Positions 1 through 7,077 are shown, numbered from the stretch's first letter. The stretch is 11,794 nt of DNA from an uncultured Paracoccus sp. (GCA_937859005.1 CALLYR010000238.1:1-11794), one strand, 5' to 3'. Notes: a model not told the origin generated them from the letters alone. Made by a program: numbers and translations.

Positions 1-717
1 CCGGCGCGCCACGTCGACGCCAGGAACCAGGTCGATGCGCAGCGGCTCGCCGGGGGCGGGCGGCTGCCAGGGGATGCTGCGGCGGATGCGGTCCAGATCC
101 ACGCCCATGGGGGCAATGTTGATGACCGGCGGCGTCGATCCGGCCAGCCGTTCCTCGACCACTCCGGCCAGCAGGCGCGAGATGACGGTGGCGAAACGCG
201 CATGTACCCATTTCGCGCGCTGGTTGGGACCATAGCCCTCCAGCGTCGGTCCGTGCAGGGTCAGGCTGTAGCCGGGCCCGCCCAGCCGTTCGGCCAGCAT
301 CGCGATATTGGCCGAATCGGCGCAGGAATGGACATGGACATGGCTCCAGCCGCGTTCGCGCGCGATCCGATTCAGGCGCGCGGCCATGGCCAGCATCGCC
401 AGCATCCGCGCCCGCGCCCTGGACCCGCCCGCGGTTTCGGCCGCCAGCGCCGCCCGCAGACCGCGCCCCCACCCCCCCGGCCCGGCGCGCAGGAATTCGG
501 CGCCCAGCCCGGCCAGTCCGGACCGGCCCACCGGCATCAGATATCGTGTCTGCGCCTGCGCCTCGGCGGTCCAGGAATGGGGCGCAATCGCAGGCGGGGG
601 CGGCCGGGTCGAGATCAGATCGGCCTCGATCCCCAGCTCGGCCAGGGCCTGACGTTCGCGCCACAAGAAAATATGCGTCTGGCCCGGAAATTCGGGGATC
701 AGAAAGCCGATGCGCAT
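1..717 (-). CDS. GT4-family glycosyltransferase, exopolysaccharide type (N-terminal part, cut by window edge)
   Basis: Only the first 239 codons are in the window, and the frame is open to base 1. The product begins MRIGFLIPEFPGQTHIFLWR, a typical first Rossmann strand of family-4 glycosyltransferases. Further on it has a WSHVHVHSCADSANIAMLAE stretch, a LTLHGPTLEGYGPNQ stretch and an IAPMGVDLDRIRR stretch, all in the order seen in GT4 enzymes of exopolysaccharide clusters. Such enzymes transfer a sugar from a nucleotide-sugar donor onto a lipid-linked glycan at the cytoplasmic face of the inner membrane; the sugar cannot be told from this part. Two adjacent ATGs exist (720 and 717). The AGGGGG at 725-730 lies 7 bases from the 717 start but only 4 from 720, so 717 is preferred. 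It follows the patatin gene on the same strand after 165 bases, which hold only a weak 6-bp hairpin (820-825/832-837) without a T run. The donor-binding half is missing from the window, so intactness cannot be judged. Confidence 0.85.
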   Translation of the reverse strand, partial: MRIGFLIPEFPGQTHIFLWRERQALAELGIEADLISTRPPPPAIAPHSWTAEAQAQTRYLMPVGRSGLAGLGAEFLRAGPGGWGRGLRAALAAETAGGSRARARMLAMLAMAARLNRIARERGWSHVHVHSCADSANIAMLAERLGGPGYSLTLHGPTLEGYGPNQRAKWVHARFATVISRLLAGVVEERLAGSTPPVINIAPMGVDLDRIRRSIPWQPPAPGEPLRIDLVPGVDVARR

Positions 718-882
718 CATGTCACCCCCTTGTTGGCGCCGGGCAGAACCGTTCAGGTCCCGCAACCGTGCTTGCGTGGACCAGCCCCGGAAATCAAGTC
801 ACGCCAATGCCGCGTCCCTGGCCGCCAGGATGCGGCCCCTTGGCAGCTTGTTCCTGCACAGGCGACGCAGGCCGGGCTGCCC

Positions 883-2058
883 TCACGGTGCGCCCAGTTC
901 GGCGGGAGTGCCCCATCCCCGCCCCGACCGCCCGGAGGCAAGACCCACCGCATAGAGGGCGCGCGTATAGACCGGATCGAATGGTTTCGCATAAGGCACC
1001 GGAAATCGCGGCGGCACCGCGGTTACCCGCAGTTCGAACCCGTCACGGGCCGCGGTCTGCTGGATCGTGCGCAGTTCGCCCCGGTATTGCGACTTGATCA
1101 TCGTGTCGATCGACCGTTCCGCGATGCCCACCGCGGTTGCCCGTGTGGCAGACCATTCCGGCGCCAGTTTCGAATTGCGGATCAGCCACATGTTGCGCGG
1201 CCCCCTTTTGGGCGGCACCGGATAATTCGCGGGATAGGCAAAGATGCCGCGCGTCACGCCCCCGTCCACATGCAGTTCCTGATAGAAGCGGCCGTCCCGG
1301 ACAACGTCGAAGACAACCGGTGGAAACGCGGCCGGGATCGAGGCCGAGGCCAGCAGCACCCGCCGGATCAGCGCCACCCGGTCCGGCTGGCCGGACGCGG
1401 CGATGCGGCCGATGTCCCAGATGACCTGACGCTGCGCGTCCAGATCGGTCGTCCCGATCAGCAGCACCCGGCCCTTGCGCCGTTCGCGCGCGATGGCCTC
1501 TACCAGGTCCGGCGTCACCACCTCGGCGATGCGGCGTTCCAGCGGGCCGCTGTCGGCCAGGGCGCTGGCTCCGCCCAGCACGTCCAGAATGCGCAGCCGA
1601 TAGATATCGTCGGCCTGTGTCTGAGTATAGAACCGTTCCAGCGCGCCGTCATGAGCCGGGCCCAGAAAGGCCATGGGAGCGATCAGCGCGCCCGTGGAAA
1701 CGCCCGTGACCACTGCGAATTCCGGCCGGTCGCCGCGTTCGGACCAGCCCTTCAGGAATCCCGCGCCATAGGCGCCCGCGTCGCCCCCGCCCGACAGGGC
1801 CAGCAGGTCCAGCCGTTCGCCGCTGGCCAACCGCTGGTGCAAGGCCTGGTCCAGTTCGTCGGGTGCAGACGGCGAGGGAATCATCGCATCGCCATAGGTG
1901 CGGATGCGCGCGTATCCGGGGATCTGCGCCATGCCCTGCGCCTGTGGCGGCGGCGGCTCGCCCATTCGCGCGGGCACGACATTGCAGCCCGCCACGGCGA
2001 TGGCCGCAGCCACGGCGACGGCCCGGCCGCACATCCACCATGACCGGCCTGCAGTCAT
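883..2058 (-). CDS. Patatin-like phospholipase family lipoprotein
   Basis: A 391-residue protein with the full patatin signature. The oxyanion-hole glycine loop is GGGDAGAYGAG at residues 90-100. The nucleophile elbow is GVSTG at 119-123, with Ser121 as the catalytic serine. An SASIPAAFPP block lies at 238-247, and the catalytic Asp265 is in a DGG at 265-267. The N-terminus has a short basic start, a hydrophobic stretch (residues 13-23) and a lipobox V-A-G-C with Cys25, so the protein should be a lipid-anchored cell-envelope protein. Patatin-like enzymes hydrolyse acyl esters of phospholipids or other lipids with a Ser-Asp dyad; the substrate here is unknown. The start codon is 3 bases after the cobT stop, so the gene is probably translated from the cobT mRNA by coupling. 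An in-frame Met9 is a possible later start that would still keep the lipobox. A cobalamin-related role is not implied by the sequence beyond this coupling. Confidence 0.9.
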   Translation of the reverse strand: MTAGRSWWMCGRAVAVAAAIAVAGCNVVPARMGEPPPPQAQGMAQIPGYARIRTYGDAMIPSPSAPDELDQALHQRLASGERLDLLALSGGGDAGAYGAGFLKGWSERGDRPEFAVVTGVSTGALIAPMAFLGPAHDGALERFYTQTQADDIYRLRILDVLGGASALADSGPLERRIAEVVTPDLVEAIARERRKGRVLLIGTTDLDAQRQVIWDIGRIAASGQPDRVALIRRVLLASASIPAAFPPVVFDVVRDGRFYQELHVDGGVTRGIFAYPANYPVPPKRGPRNMWLIRNSKLAPEWSATRATAVGIAERSIDTMIKSQYRGELRTIQQTAARDGFELRVTAVPPRFPVPYAKPFDPVYTRALYAVGLASGRSGRGWGTPAELGAP

Positions 2059-2061
2059 GAC

Positions 2062-3933
2062 CTATCCCATCCTGCGCGCGCCGCCGGCCAGCATGGCGCG
2101 CGCCCGCTTTCGCGGATCGGCCTCGAACAGCGCCGCCAACTGTTCGGTCATTGCGCCCGCCAGTTGGTCCACATCGGTGATCGTCACCGCCCGCTGGTAA
2201 TAGCGGGTCACGTCATGCCCGATGCCGATGGCGATCAGTTCCACCTGCCTGCGCCGTTCGACCATCGCGATCACGTCGCGCAGGTGCCGTTCCAGATAGT
2301 TCGCCGGATTGACCGACAGGGTGCTGTCGTCCACCGGCGCGCCGTCCGAAATCACCATCAGGATCTTGCGCGCCTCGGAGCGGCGGGTCATGCGGCGGTG
2401 CGCCCATTCCAGCGCCTCGCCGTCGATGTTTTCCTTCAGCAAGCCTTCTTTCATCATCAGGCCCAGATTGGGCCGCACCCGCCGCCACGGCGCGTCCGCC
2501 CCCTTGTAGATGATGTGGCGCAGGTCGTTCAGCCGCCCCGGTCCGGCCGGGCGGCCGTCGGCGAGCCACTTCTCGCGGCTCTGCCCGCCCTTCCAGGCGC
2601 GGGTGGTGAAGCCCAGGATCTCGACCTTGACCGAGCAGCGTTCCAGCGTCCGCGCCAGCACGTCGGCGCAGATCGCGGCGATGCTGATGGGACGGCCGCG
2701 CATCGAGCCCGAATTGTCGATCAGCAGCGTGACCACGGTGTCGCGGAACTCGGTGTCCTTCTCGACCTTGAATGACAGGGGCGTCGTCGGGTTGGCCACC
2801 ACGCGCGCCAGACGGCCCGCGTCCAGCACGCCCTCTTCCTTGTCGAACTCCCAGCTTCGGTTCTGCTGCGCCTGCAGGCGGCGCTGCAGCTTGTTGGCCA
2901 GCCGCCCGACCGCGCCGCGCAGGGGTTCCAACTGCTTGTCCAGATAGCTGCGCAACCGTTCCAGTTCGGCCGGATCGGCCAGATCCTCGGCCTTGATCTC
3001 CTCGTCGAAGGCCTGGGTATAGACCTTGTAGTCGGCGCTGGCCTCGCTGACCGGGGGCGGCAGTTCCGGCGGCATCTCGCTGTCGGGCATCTCGGCGTCT
3101 TCGACCAGTTCCTCGTCGGACTGGTCGTCAAGGGATACCTGCGCCTGCCGTTCGTCCTGCGTGCGCTCCTGGCTGCGTTCGGGGCTGGCCTCGGCCTCGT
3201 CGCCCTCCTGCTGCTCGCGCGACTGGTTGTCGCCGGCTTCCTCGTCCTGCTCGGCGTTTTCGTCCGAATCGTCGTCCTGCGGCTCGTCGGGGTCGTCTCC
3301 CAACTGGTCGCCGTAACCCAGGTCCGCGATGATCCGGCGCGACAGCCGGGCAAAGGCCGACTGATCGGCCAGGGCCGCCGCCGCATCGGTCACGGTGTCG
3401 CCGGCCTGCTGTTCGACGAAGGGCCGCCACAGATCGGCCACATGCTGCGCCGCAGGGGGCAGCGCCCGCCCCGTCGCCGCCTGCCGGACCAGATAGCCCG
3501 CCGCAACCGCCAGCGGGGCATCAGCGGGCGCCTTGATCTGGCCATAGCCCTTGCGCTCGGCCTCGGCCCCGATCTTCGCATCGATATTGGACAGCGCGCC
3601 GGGCATGTCGCGCGCGCCCAGCGCCTCGCAGCGGGCGGTTTCCATCGCCTCGTAAAGCTCGCGGGCCATGGGACCGGCGGGCACGTATTTCGCATGGGTC
3701 GCGGCATCATGGTGGCGCAGCTTCATCGCCAGCGCATCGGCGGTGCCGCGGGCCTGCAGGATCTCGTCGCGCGCCATCCGTCGGCTGACCTGCGGCAGAC
3801 GCATCGTATCGCCCGCCACCCCCGAAGGGTCGGCGGTGAAGGTCACGTTCAGTTCGCGGTCCTCGGCCAGCGCGCGGGTCGCCTCGGCCAGGGCCTTCTT
3901 GAACGGATCGGCGGGGTTGTCGGATTTCTTCAT
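2062..3933 (-). CDS. cobT: Aerobic cobaltochelatase subunit CobT
   Basis: A 623-residue protein close to the usual CobT length (about 630). The N-terminal region (residues 1-205) is the CobT-specific helical part. A very acidic, low-complexity linker covers about 212-290 (many D, E, Q). The C-terminal VWA/MIDAS domain begins near 398, with the metal-ion motif DNSGS at 406-410 and a second motif ISDGAPVDD at 528-536. With CobS it forms an AAA+ ATPase/MIDAS complex, like BchI/BchD of magnesium chelatase, that drives CobN to insert cobalt into hydrogenobyrinic acid a,c-diamide in the aerobic vitamin B12 pathway, in the cytoplasm. The open frame extends upstream to 4101, but that part lacks family similarity. 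The ATG at 3933 gives the normal N-terminus MKKSDNPADPFKKAL, although its ribosome-binding site is weak. The patatin gene follows 3 bases later. cobS lies on the same strand about 2.2 kb upstream rather than next door. Confidence 0.96.
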   Translation of the reverse strand: MKKSDNPADPFKKALAEATRALAEDRELNVTFTADPSGVAGDTMRLPQVSRRMARDEILQARGTADALAMKLRHHDAATHAKYVPAGPMARELYEAMETARCEALGARDMPGALSNIDAKIGAEAERKGYGQIKAPADAPLAVAAGYLVRQAATGRALPPAAQHVADLWRPFVEQQAGDTVTDAAAALADQSAFARLSRRIIADLGYGDQLGDDPDEPQDDDSDENAEQDEEAGDNQSREQQEGDEAEASPERSQERTQDERQAQVSLDDQSDEELVEDAEMPDSEMPPELPPPVSEASADYKVYTQAFDEEIKAEDLADPAELERLRSYLDKQLEPLRGAVGRLANKLQRRLQAQQNRSWEFDKEEGVLDAGRLARVVANPTTPLSFKVEKDTEFRDTVVTLLIDNSGSMRGRPISIAAICADVLARTLERCSVKVEILGFTTRAWKGGQSREKWLADGRPAGPGRLNDLRHIIYKGADAPWRRVRPNLGLMMKEGLLKENIDGEALEWAHRRMTRRSEARKILMVISDGAPVDDSTLSVNPANYLERHLRDVIAMVERRRQVELIAIGIGHDVTRYYQRAVTITDVDQLAGAMTEQLAALFEADPRKRARAMLAGGARRMG

Positions 3934-4022
3934 GCTGTCTGTTTTCGGACAGGACGGGCGCGCTGTCCATGGCGAACCGCAGGCAATCCCGCGCGTTCGC
4001 ACCGACAACGAAGGAGACGCCG

Positions 4023-4490
4023 ATGCACCCCGCCCCGATCGCCCTTGCCCTGAGCCTCGCCACCGTCCTGCCCGCCTTCGCGCAGGACTGCGCCCCCGCA
4101 TACCGGCGCGGCTTTCACGAGGGGGTCGAGGCCGTGAACGCCCAGCTTGGCGCCGTCACCGCCCGGATGCAGCAGCAGGTGCAGGCGCAGGTGAACGTCC
4201 AGCTTGCCGAACTCGACGCCCGGCGAACCGCCGAACTGGAGCGCAGGCTGGCCGAGGCGCAGAATCAGGCGCTGGCGGACCGGGGACCGGTGACGGCCGC
4301 GCCCATGCCGCGCCTGCCGCCGCTGACCATGGCGCCCAGCGGCGGCATCGTGCCGCAGATGGCACCTGCCGCGGACCCCCGGCCAGACGACCTGGCCGCC
4401 CTGCCGCCCGGCACGACCATCACCATCACCGATCCGCAGAACCTGCCGCCCGATCTGTTCCACGCGCTTCTGGCCTATGCCGCGCGCTGA
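4023..4490 (+). CDS. Small exported coiled-coil protein of unknown function
   Basis: A 155-residue protein that I do not recognise. It has a clear Sec signal peptide (residues 1-20, ending in A-F-A before QDC), so it should be periplasmic. Residues 36-86 are rich in Q, A, E and R with regular hydrophobic spacing, consistent with a coiled coil or long helix. This is followed by a Pro/Ala/Met-rich linker (about 92-120) and a short conserved-looking end with TTITITDPQNLPPDLFHALL. The ATG at 4023 is preferred over the upstream in-frame ATG at 3969, because AAGGAG lies 8 bases before it and the signal peptide starts there. The gene is divergent from cobT (89 bases between starts) and its last 16 bases overlap the end of the convergent HxlR gene. 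A single cysteine (Cys23) follows the cleavage site, but the context is not a lipobox. Confidence 0.75.
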   Translation: MHPAPIALALSLATVLPAFAQDCAPAYRRGFHEGVEAVNAQLGAVTARMQQQVQAQVNVQLAELDARRTAELERRLAEAQNQALADRGPVTAAPMPRLPPLTMAPSGGIVPQMAPAADPRPDDLAALPPGTTITITDPQNLPPDLFHALLAYAAR

Positions 4491-4849
4491 CGGGCGTCGT
4501 AATCCGCGCGCGCCGCATCGATGGCGTCGGCATTGGCCCAGGTCCATTCCGCCAGCGCGGCGATGGGCCGGAACAGGTCGTACCCCATTCCGGTCAGCGC
4601 ATATTCAACCTGCGGCGGGGTCGAAGGCGTCACCGTGCGGGTCACGAAGCCGTCGCGTTCCAGGTTGCGCAGGGTCAGGGTCAGCATCTTCTGCGAGATG
4701 CTGCCCAACTCGCGCTTCAGCGCGGAAAACCGCATCGGCCCCTGCCCCAGCGCCCGCACGATCAGCAGGGTCCATTTGTCCCCGATGCGCGACAGCATCG
4801 CGCTGATGCGCTGGCAGGTTCCGGTATCCTGCATGTCATATGGTTTCAT
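4475..4849 (-). CDS. HxlR-family winged-helix transcriptional regulator
   Basis: A 124-residue protein with the HxlR signature: TCQRISAMLSRIGDKWTLLI (residues 11-30), then MRFSALKRELGSISQKMLT and LRNLERDGFVTRTVTPSTPP, ending in VEYALTGMGYDLF. These are the helices and wing of a MarR-like DNA-binding fold; the proteins act as dimers. Cys12 sits at the N-terminal position used as the redox or electrophile sensor in relatives such as YodB and QorR, so a thiol switch is possible here. An in-frame ATG 7 codons upstream (4870) also exists. The start at 4849 is favoured because an AGAAGG lies 7 bases upstream of it. The gene is divergent from an NAD(P)H-dependent FMN/quinone reductase, the commonest regulatory target of this family, and a palindrome at 4894-4916 lies between them. 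That it represses both itself and the reductase is inference. Confidence 0.9.
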   Translation of the reverse strand: MKPYDMQDTGTCQRISAMLSRIGDKWTLLIVRALGQGPMRFSALKRELGSISQKMLTLTLRNLERDGFVTRTVTPSTPPQVEYALTGMGYDLFRPIAALAEWTWANADAIDAARADYDARQRAA

Positions 4850-4861
4850 GTCGGTGCCTTC

Positions 4862-4890
4862 TTGTGTCATCTGTGGGTGGTCTCTAGATC
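4862..4890 (+). promoter_or_regulatory. Candidate sigma70-type promoter of the FMN/quinone reductase gene
   Basis: TTGTGT (4862-4867) and TAGATC (4885-4890) are separated by 17 bases. Transcription would begin near 4897, inside the palindrome at 4894-4916, and give a leader of about 38 bases that keeps the GGAG ribosome-binding site at 4925-4928. An alternative pair, TTGGTT (4895-4900) and TAATCA (4918-4923), also has 17-base spacing but would start transcription only about 5 bases before the ATG. Both are weak matches; this is pattern reading only. Confidence 0.3.
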
Positions 4891-4893
4891 GCC

Positions 4894-4916
4894 CTTGGTT
4901 CCCTTTGGAAACCAAG
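4894..4916. promoter_or_regulatory. Palindromic candidate operator for the HxlR regulator
   Basis: A 23-base imperfect inverted repeat: the arms CTTGGTTCCC and GGAAACCAAG match at 9 of 10 positions around a 3-base centre. It is the most symmetric element in the 85-base divergent region between the HxlR gene and the reductase gene. HxlR proteins bind such dyads as dimers. Its position around the likely transcription start suits repression. Binding by this particular regulator is inferred from neighbourhood only. Confidence 0.5.
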
Positions 4917-4934
4917 TTAATCATGGAGACCGTC

Positions 4935-5519
4935 ATGTCCAAGCCCCGTATCGCCGTCATCATCGGCTCGACCCGCAAGACCCGCTTTGCCGACAAGCCC
5001 GCCCAGTGGCTTATGGACAAGGTCAAGGACCATCCCCAACTGGATTTCGAACTGGTGGACCTGCGCGACTTCGACCTGCCGCTGTTCGACGAGGCGGCGT
5101 CGAACCTGTGGGCGCCCTCGTCCGACCCGCGTGCGGTGAAGTGGCAGGAAAAACTGGCCGGATTCGACGGCTATCTGTTCATTGTGGCGGAATACAACCG
5201 TTCCATTACCGGGGCGCTGAAGAACGCGCTGGATCAGGCCTATAACGAATGGAACCACAAGCCGATGGCCGCGCTGGCCTATGGCAGCATGGGTGGAGCG
5301 CGGGCGCTGGAGCATCTGCGCAACATCGCGGTCGAATTGCAGATGGTGCCGCTGCGCAACGCCGTCCACATCGGCGGCGGCGATTTCTTCAAGGTATGGA
5401 GCGGCGGCCAGGACTCGCCCATCAGCGAGATCGAGGGTAACCTGCAGGGCTCGCTGGACGCGATGCTGGACGAACTGGCCTGGTGGACCAAGGCGACGAA
5501 GGCCGCGCGTCAGGGTTGA
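4935..5519 (+). CDS. NAD(P)H-dependent FMN reductase / quinone reductase family flavoprotein
   Basis: A 194-residue flavodoxin-fold protein, the usual size for this family. The FMN-phosphate loop is IGSTRKTRFADKPAQW (residues 10-25). The second signature is VAEYNRSITGALKNALDQAY (84-103), and a glycine-rich YGSMGGARALEHLR loop (116-129) follows. Members reduce FMN, quinones, azo compounds or chromate with NAD(P)H in the cytoplasm, and the two-electron reduction of quinones protects cells against electrophiles; the physiological substrate here is not known. Two in-frame ATGs are 12 bases apart (4923 and 4935). The second is chosen because GGAG at 4925-4928 lies 6 bases before it and the family normally begins close to this point. 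The gene is divergent from an HxlR regulator and is followed by a strong hairpin at 5532-5558. Confidence 0.92.
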   Translation: MSKPRIAVIIGSTRKTRFADKPAQWLMDKVKDHPQLDFELVDLRDFDLPLFDEAASNLWAPSSDPRAVKWQEKLAGFDGYLFIVAEYNRSITGALKNALDQAYNEWNHKPMAALAYGSMGGARALEHLRNIAVELQMVPLRNAVHIGGGDFFKVWSGGQDSPISEIEGNLQGSLDAMLDELAWWTKATKAARQG

Positions 5520-5531
5520 TGTAAGCAGCGA

Positions 5532-5558
5532 GGCCGGTCACTCAGTCGCTGACCGGCC
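5532..5558. terminator. Hairpin between convergent reductase and nuclease-like genes
   Basis: A perfect 9-bp stem (GGCCGGTCA / TGACCGGCC) with a 9-base loop lies 12 bases after the reductase stop and 11 bases from the stop of the convergent nuclease-like gene. No T run follows on either strand, so it is a terminator or mRNA 3'-end stabiliser rather than a textbook intrinsic terminator. It can serve both strands. Confidence 0.55.
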
Positions 5559-5569
5559 CGTTCCCGCCA

Positions 5570-6100
5570 TTATTCGGCATTGTGGGCGGGCCAAGCAAAA
5601 CTGGCGATCTGCGCCCAATTCTCTCTATATGCGTCAAGCCATCCCATTTTCAGAGGGAAGTCAGGTCCACAAATCTTGCTGTAGTCGAGATTCAGTCGAC
5701 GAAACTTTGTATTTTTATGTGGTTGGCCCTTCTTTCCCGGTTGCTGCCGCCATGCAAGATAGCTTGTTTTGACTGCGTCTGCCACCTGTCTTGACGGAAC
5801 AACATACACTGCCGGCAATGCGTCGGCGTTCTTGCCGAGATCGACAAGCGCATAGAATATGCTGTCGGCAACTGTCGCCTCGTGCTTTTCCTGCATATGC
5901 CAGCCGCGGTCATTCCCCTTCTCCCAACTTGTCTTGACCTGAAACGCACAAAGATGCGCCCCATCCGGCGAGGTCACGACGATGTCGAAATTCAGGACGC
6001 CTTGCGGGGCTAACGCGGCGATGTAGCCGCGGCTCAACAGCCGCGACATGACCAGATGCTCTCCGGCCGCGCCGGTCAGAGAGCTCGTCCGGACGTCCAT
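5570..6100 (-). CDS. PD-(D/E)XK nuclease-like protein of unknown function
   Basis: A 176-residue protein. It starts MDVRTSSLTGAAGEHLVMSR and shows the order of catalytic residues of the restriction-endonuclease-like fold: Glu14 in GAAGEH, Asp39 in NFDIVV, then Gln54-Val55-Lys56 in AFQVKTSWEKG, with helices before and a strand-rich core between. The C-terminal part (residues 138-170, with GPDFPLKMGWLDAYRENW) looks like a family-specific tail. Enzymes with this fold cut or resolve DNA; the substrate cannot be read from the sequence. The start is fixed by TGATG: the cobS stop and this ATG share one base, so translation is probably coupled to cobS. The longer open frame upstream (to 6355) is a shadow of cobS. 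Hand-counted GC is about 56% overall and under 50% in 5641-5760, clearly below the neighbours, which points to recent acquisition. Confidence 0.7.
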   Translation of the reverse strand: MDVRTSSLTGAAGEHLVMSRLLSRGYIAALAPQGVLNFDIVVTSPDGAHLCAFQVKTSWEKGNDRGWHMQEKHEATVADSIFYALVDLGKNADALPAVYVVPSRQVADAVKTSYLAWRQQPGKKGQPHKNTKFRRLNLDYSKICGPDFPLKMGWLDAYRENWAQIASFAWPAHNAE

Positions 6101-7077
6101 CACCCCGCCTTCGCCACCGCGCTTTCCGGCAGTTCCTCGTCGAACAGGCGCTGATAGAACTCGGCGACGGTCTGGCGCTCCAGTTCGTCGCATTTGTTCA
6201 GGAAGGTCAGCCGGAAAGCATAGCCCACATTGTCGAAGATGCGGGCGTTCTGCGCCCAGGAAATCACCGTGCGCGGGCTCATCACCGTGGACAGGTCGCC
6301 CTGCATGAAGGCGGTGCGGGTCAGGTCGGCCAGCGTCACCATCTGGGCCACGCATCTGCGGCCCTTTTCGGTGTTCATCTGCGGCACCTTGGCCAGCACG
6401 ATCGCGACCTCGGCGTCGTGGGACAGGTAATTCAGCGTCACTACCAGGTTCCAGCGGTCCATCTGGCCCTGGTTGATCTGCTGGGTGCCGTGGTAAAGCC
6501 CGGTGGTGTCGCCCAGACCCACGGTATTCGCCGTCGCGAACAGGCGGAACCAGGGGTTGGGGGTGATGATCTCGTTCTGGTCCAGCAGGGTCAGCTTGCC
6601 CTCGGCCTCCAGCACGCGCTGGATCACGAACATCACGTCGGCCCGGCCCGCGTCATATTCGTCAAAGACGATGGCGGCGGGGTTGCGCAGCGCCCAGGGC
6701 AGGATGCCTTCGTGGAAGACCGTCACCTGCTGGCCCTCGACCAGCTTGATCGCGTCCTTGCCGATCAGGTCGATGCGCGACACGTGGCTGTCCAGGTTCA
6801 CCCGTACGGTGGGCCAGTTCAGCCGCGCCGCCACCTGCTCGATATGCGTGGATTTTCCGGTGCCGTGATAGCCCTGGATCATCACGCGGCGGTTGTAGGC
6901 AAAGCCTGCGAGGATCGCCAATGTGGTGTCGGGGTCGAACTTGTAGGTCGTGTCCAGGTCGGGCACCCGGTCGGTGCGTTCGGCGAAGCCCTTGACCTTC
7001 ATGTCGCTGTCGACGCCGAAGACATCGCGGACATTGATGTCCTCGGTCGGTTTCGCGTTCATATCCAGATCGGCCAT
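6100..7077 (-). CDS. cobS: Aerobic cobaltochelatase subunit CobS
   Basis: A 325-residue AAA+ protein, close to the family length (about 330). The Walker A motif is GYHGTGKST at residues 69-77, the Walker B is AIVFDEYD at 135-142, and a sensor-1 FATANT stretch lies at 180-185. The start region (VFGVDSDMKVKGFAERTD) and the end (NKCDELERQTVAEFYQRLF) are typical of CobS. It is the ATPase subunit that with CobT powers CobN-dependent cobalt insertion in aerobic cobalamin synthesis. The frame is open further upstream, but the ATG at 7077 has AGGGGG 8 bases before it and gives the normal N-terminus; a Met6 is a possible alternative. The gene overlaps the downstream nuclease-like gene by one base (TGATG) and is divergent from the YedI-like gene, with 184 bases between the starts. 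Confidence 0.96.
   Translation of the reverse strand: MADLDMNAKPTEDINVRDVFGVDSDMKVKGFAERTDRVPDLDTTYKFDPDTTLAILAGFAYNRRVMIQGYHGTGKSTHIEQVAARLNWPTVRVNLDSHVSRIDLIGKDAIKLVEGQQVTVFHEGILPWALRNPAAIVFDEYDAGRADVMFVIQRVLEAEGKLTLLDQNEIITPNPWFRLFATANTVGLGDTTGLYHGTQQINQGQMDRWNLVVTLNYLSHDAEVAIVLAKVPQMNTEKGRRCVAQMVTLADLTRTAFMQGDLSTVMSPRTVISWAQNARIFDNVGYAFRLTFLNKCDELERQTVAEFYQRLFDEELPESAVAKAG

Noticed and set aside
202..2043. A 613-codon open frame on the plus strand opposite the glycosyltransferase and patatin genes.
   Set aside because: The product is a low-complexity mix of Arg, Pro, Gln, Gly and His without domains, and it runs antisense to two recognisable genes; this is a typical GC-rich shadow frame.
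3935..3952. Inverted repeat CTGTC-N8-GACAG just upstream of cobT.
   Set aside because: Only 5 bp arms; it could be an operator, but nothing else supports it. No cobalamin riboswitch features were seen in the 89-base gap.
3668..5245. A 525-codon open frame on the plus strand covering the start of cobT, the small exported protein and the reductase.
   Set aside because: It crosses several genes with clear family matches and ribosome-binding sites, and its product is Arg/Pro/Ala-rich noise.
6101..6355. N-terminal extension of 85 residues on the nuclease-like gene.
   Set aside because: This part lies inside cobS in another frame and is Arg/Gly/Pro-rich; the coupled ATG at 6100 is the natural start.
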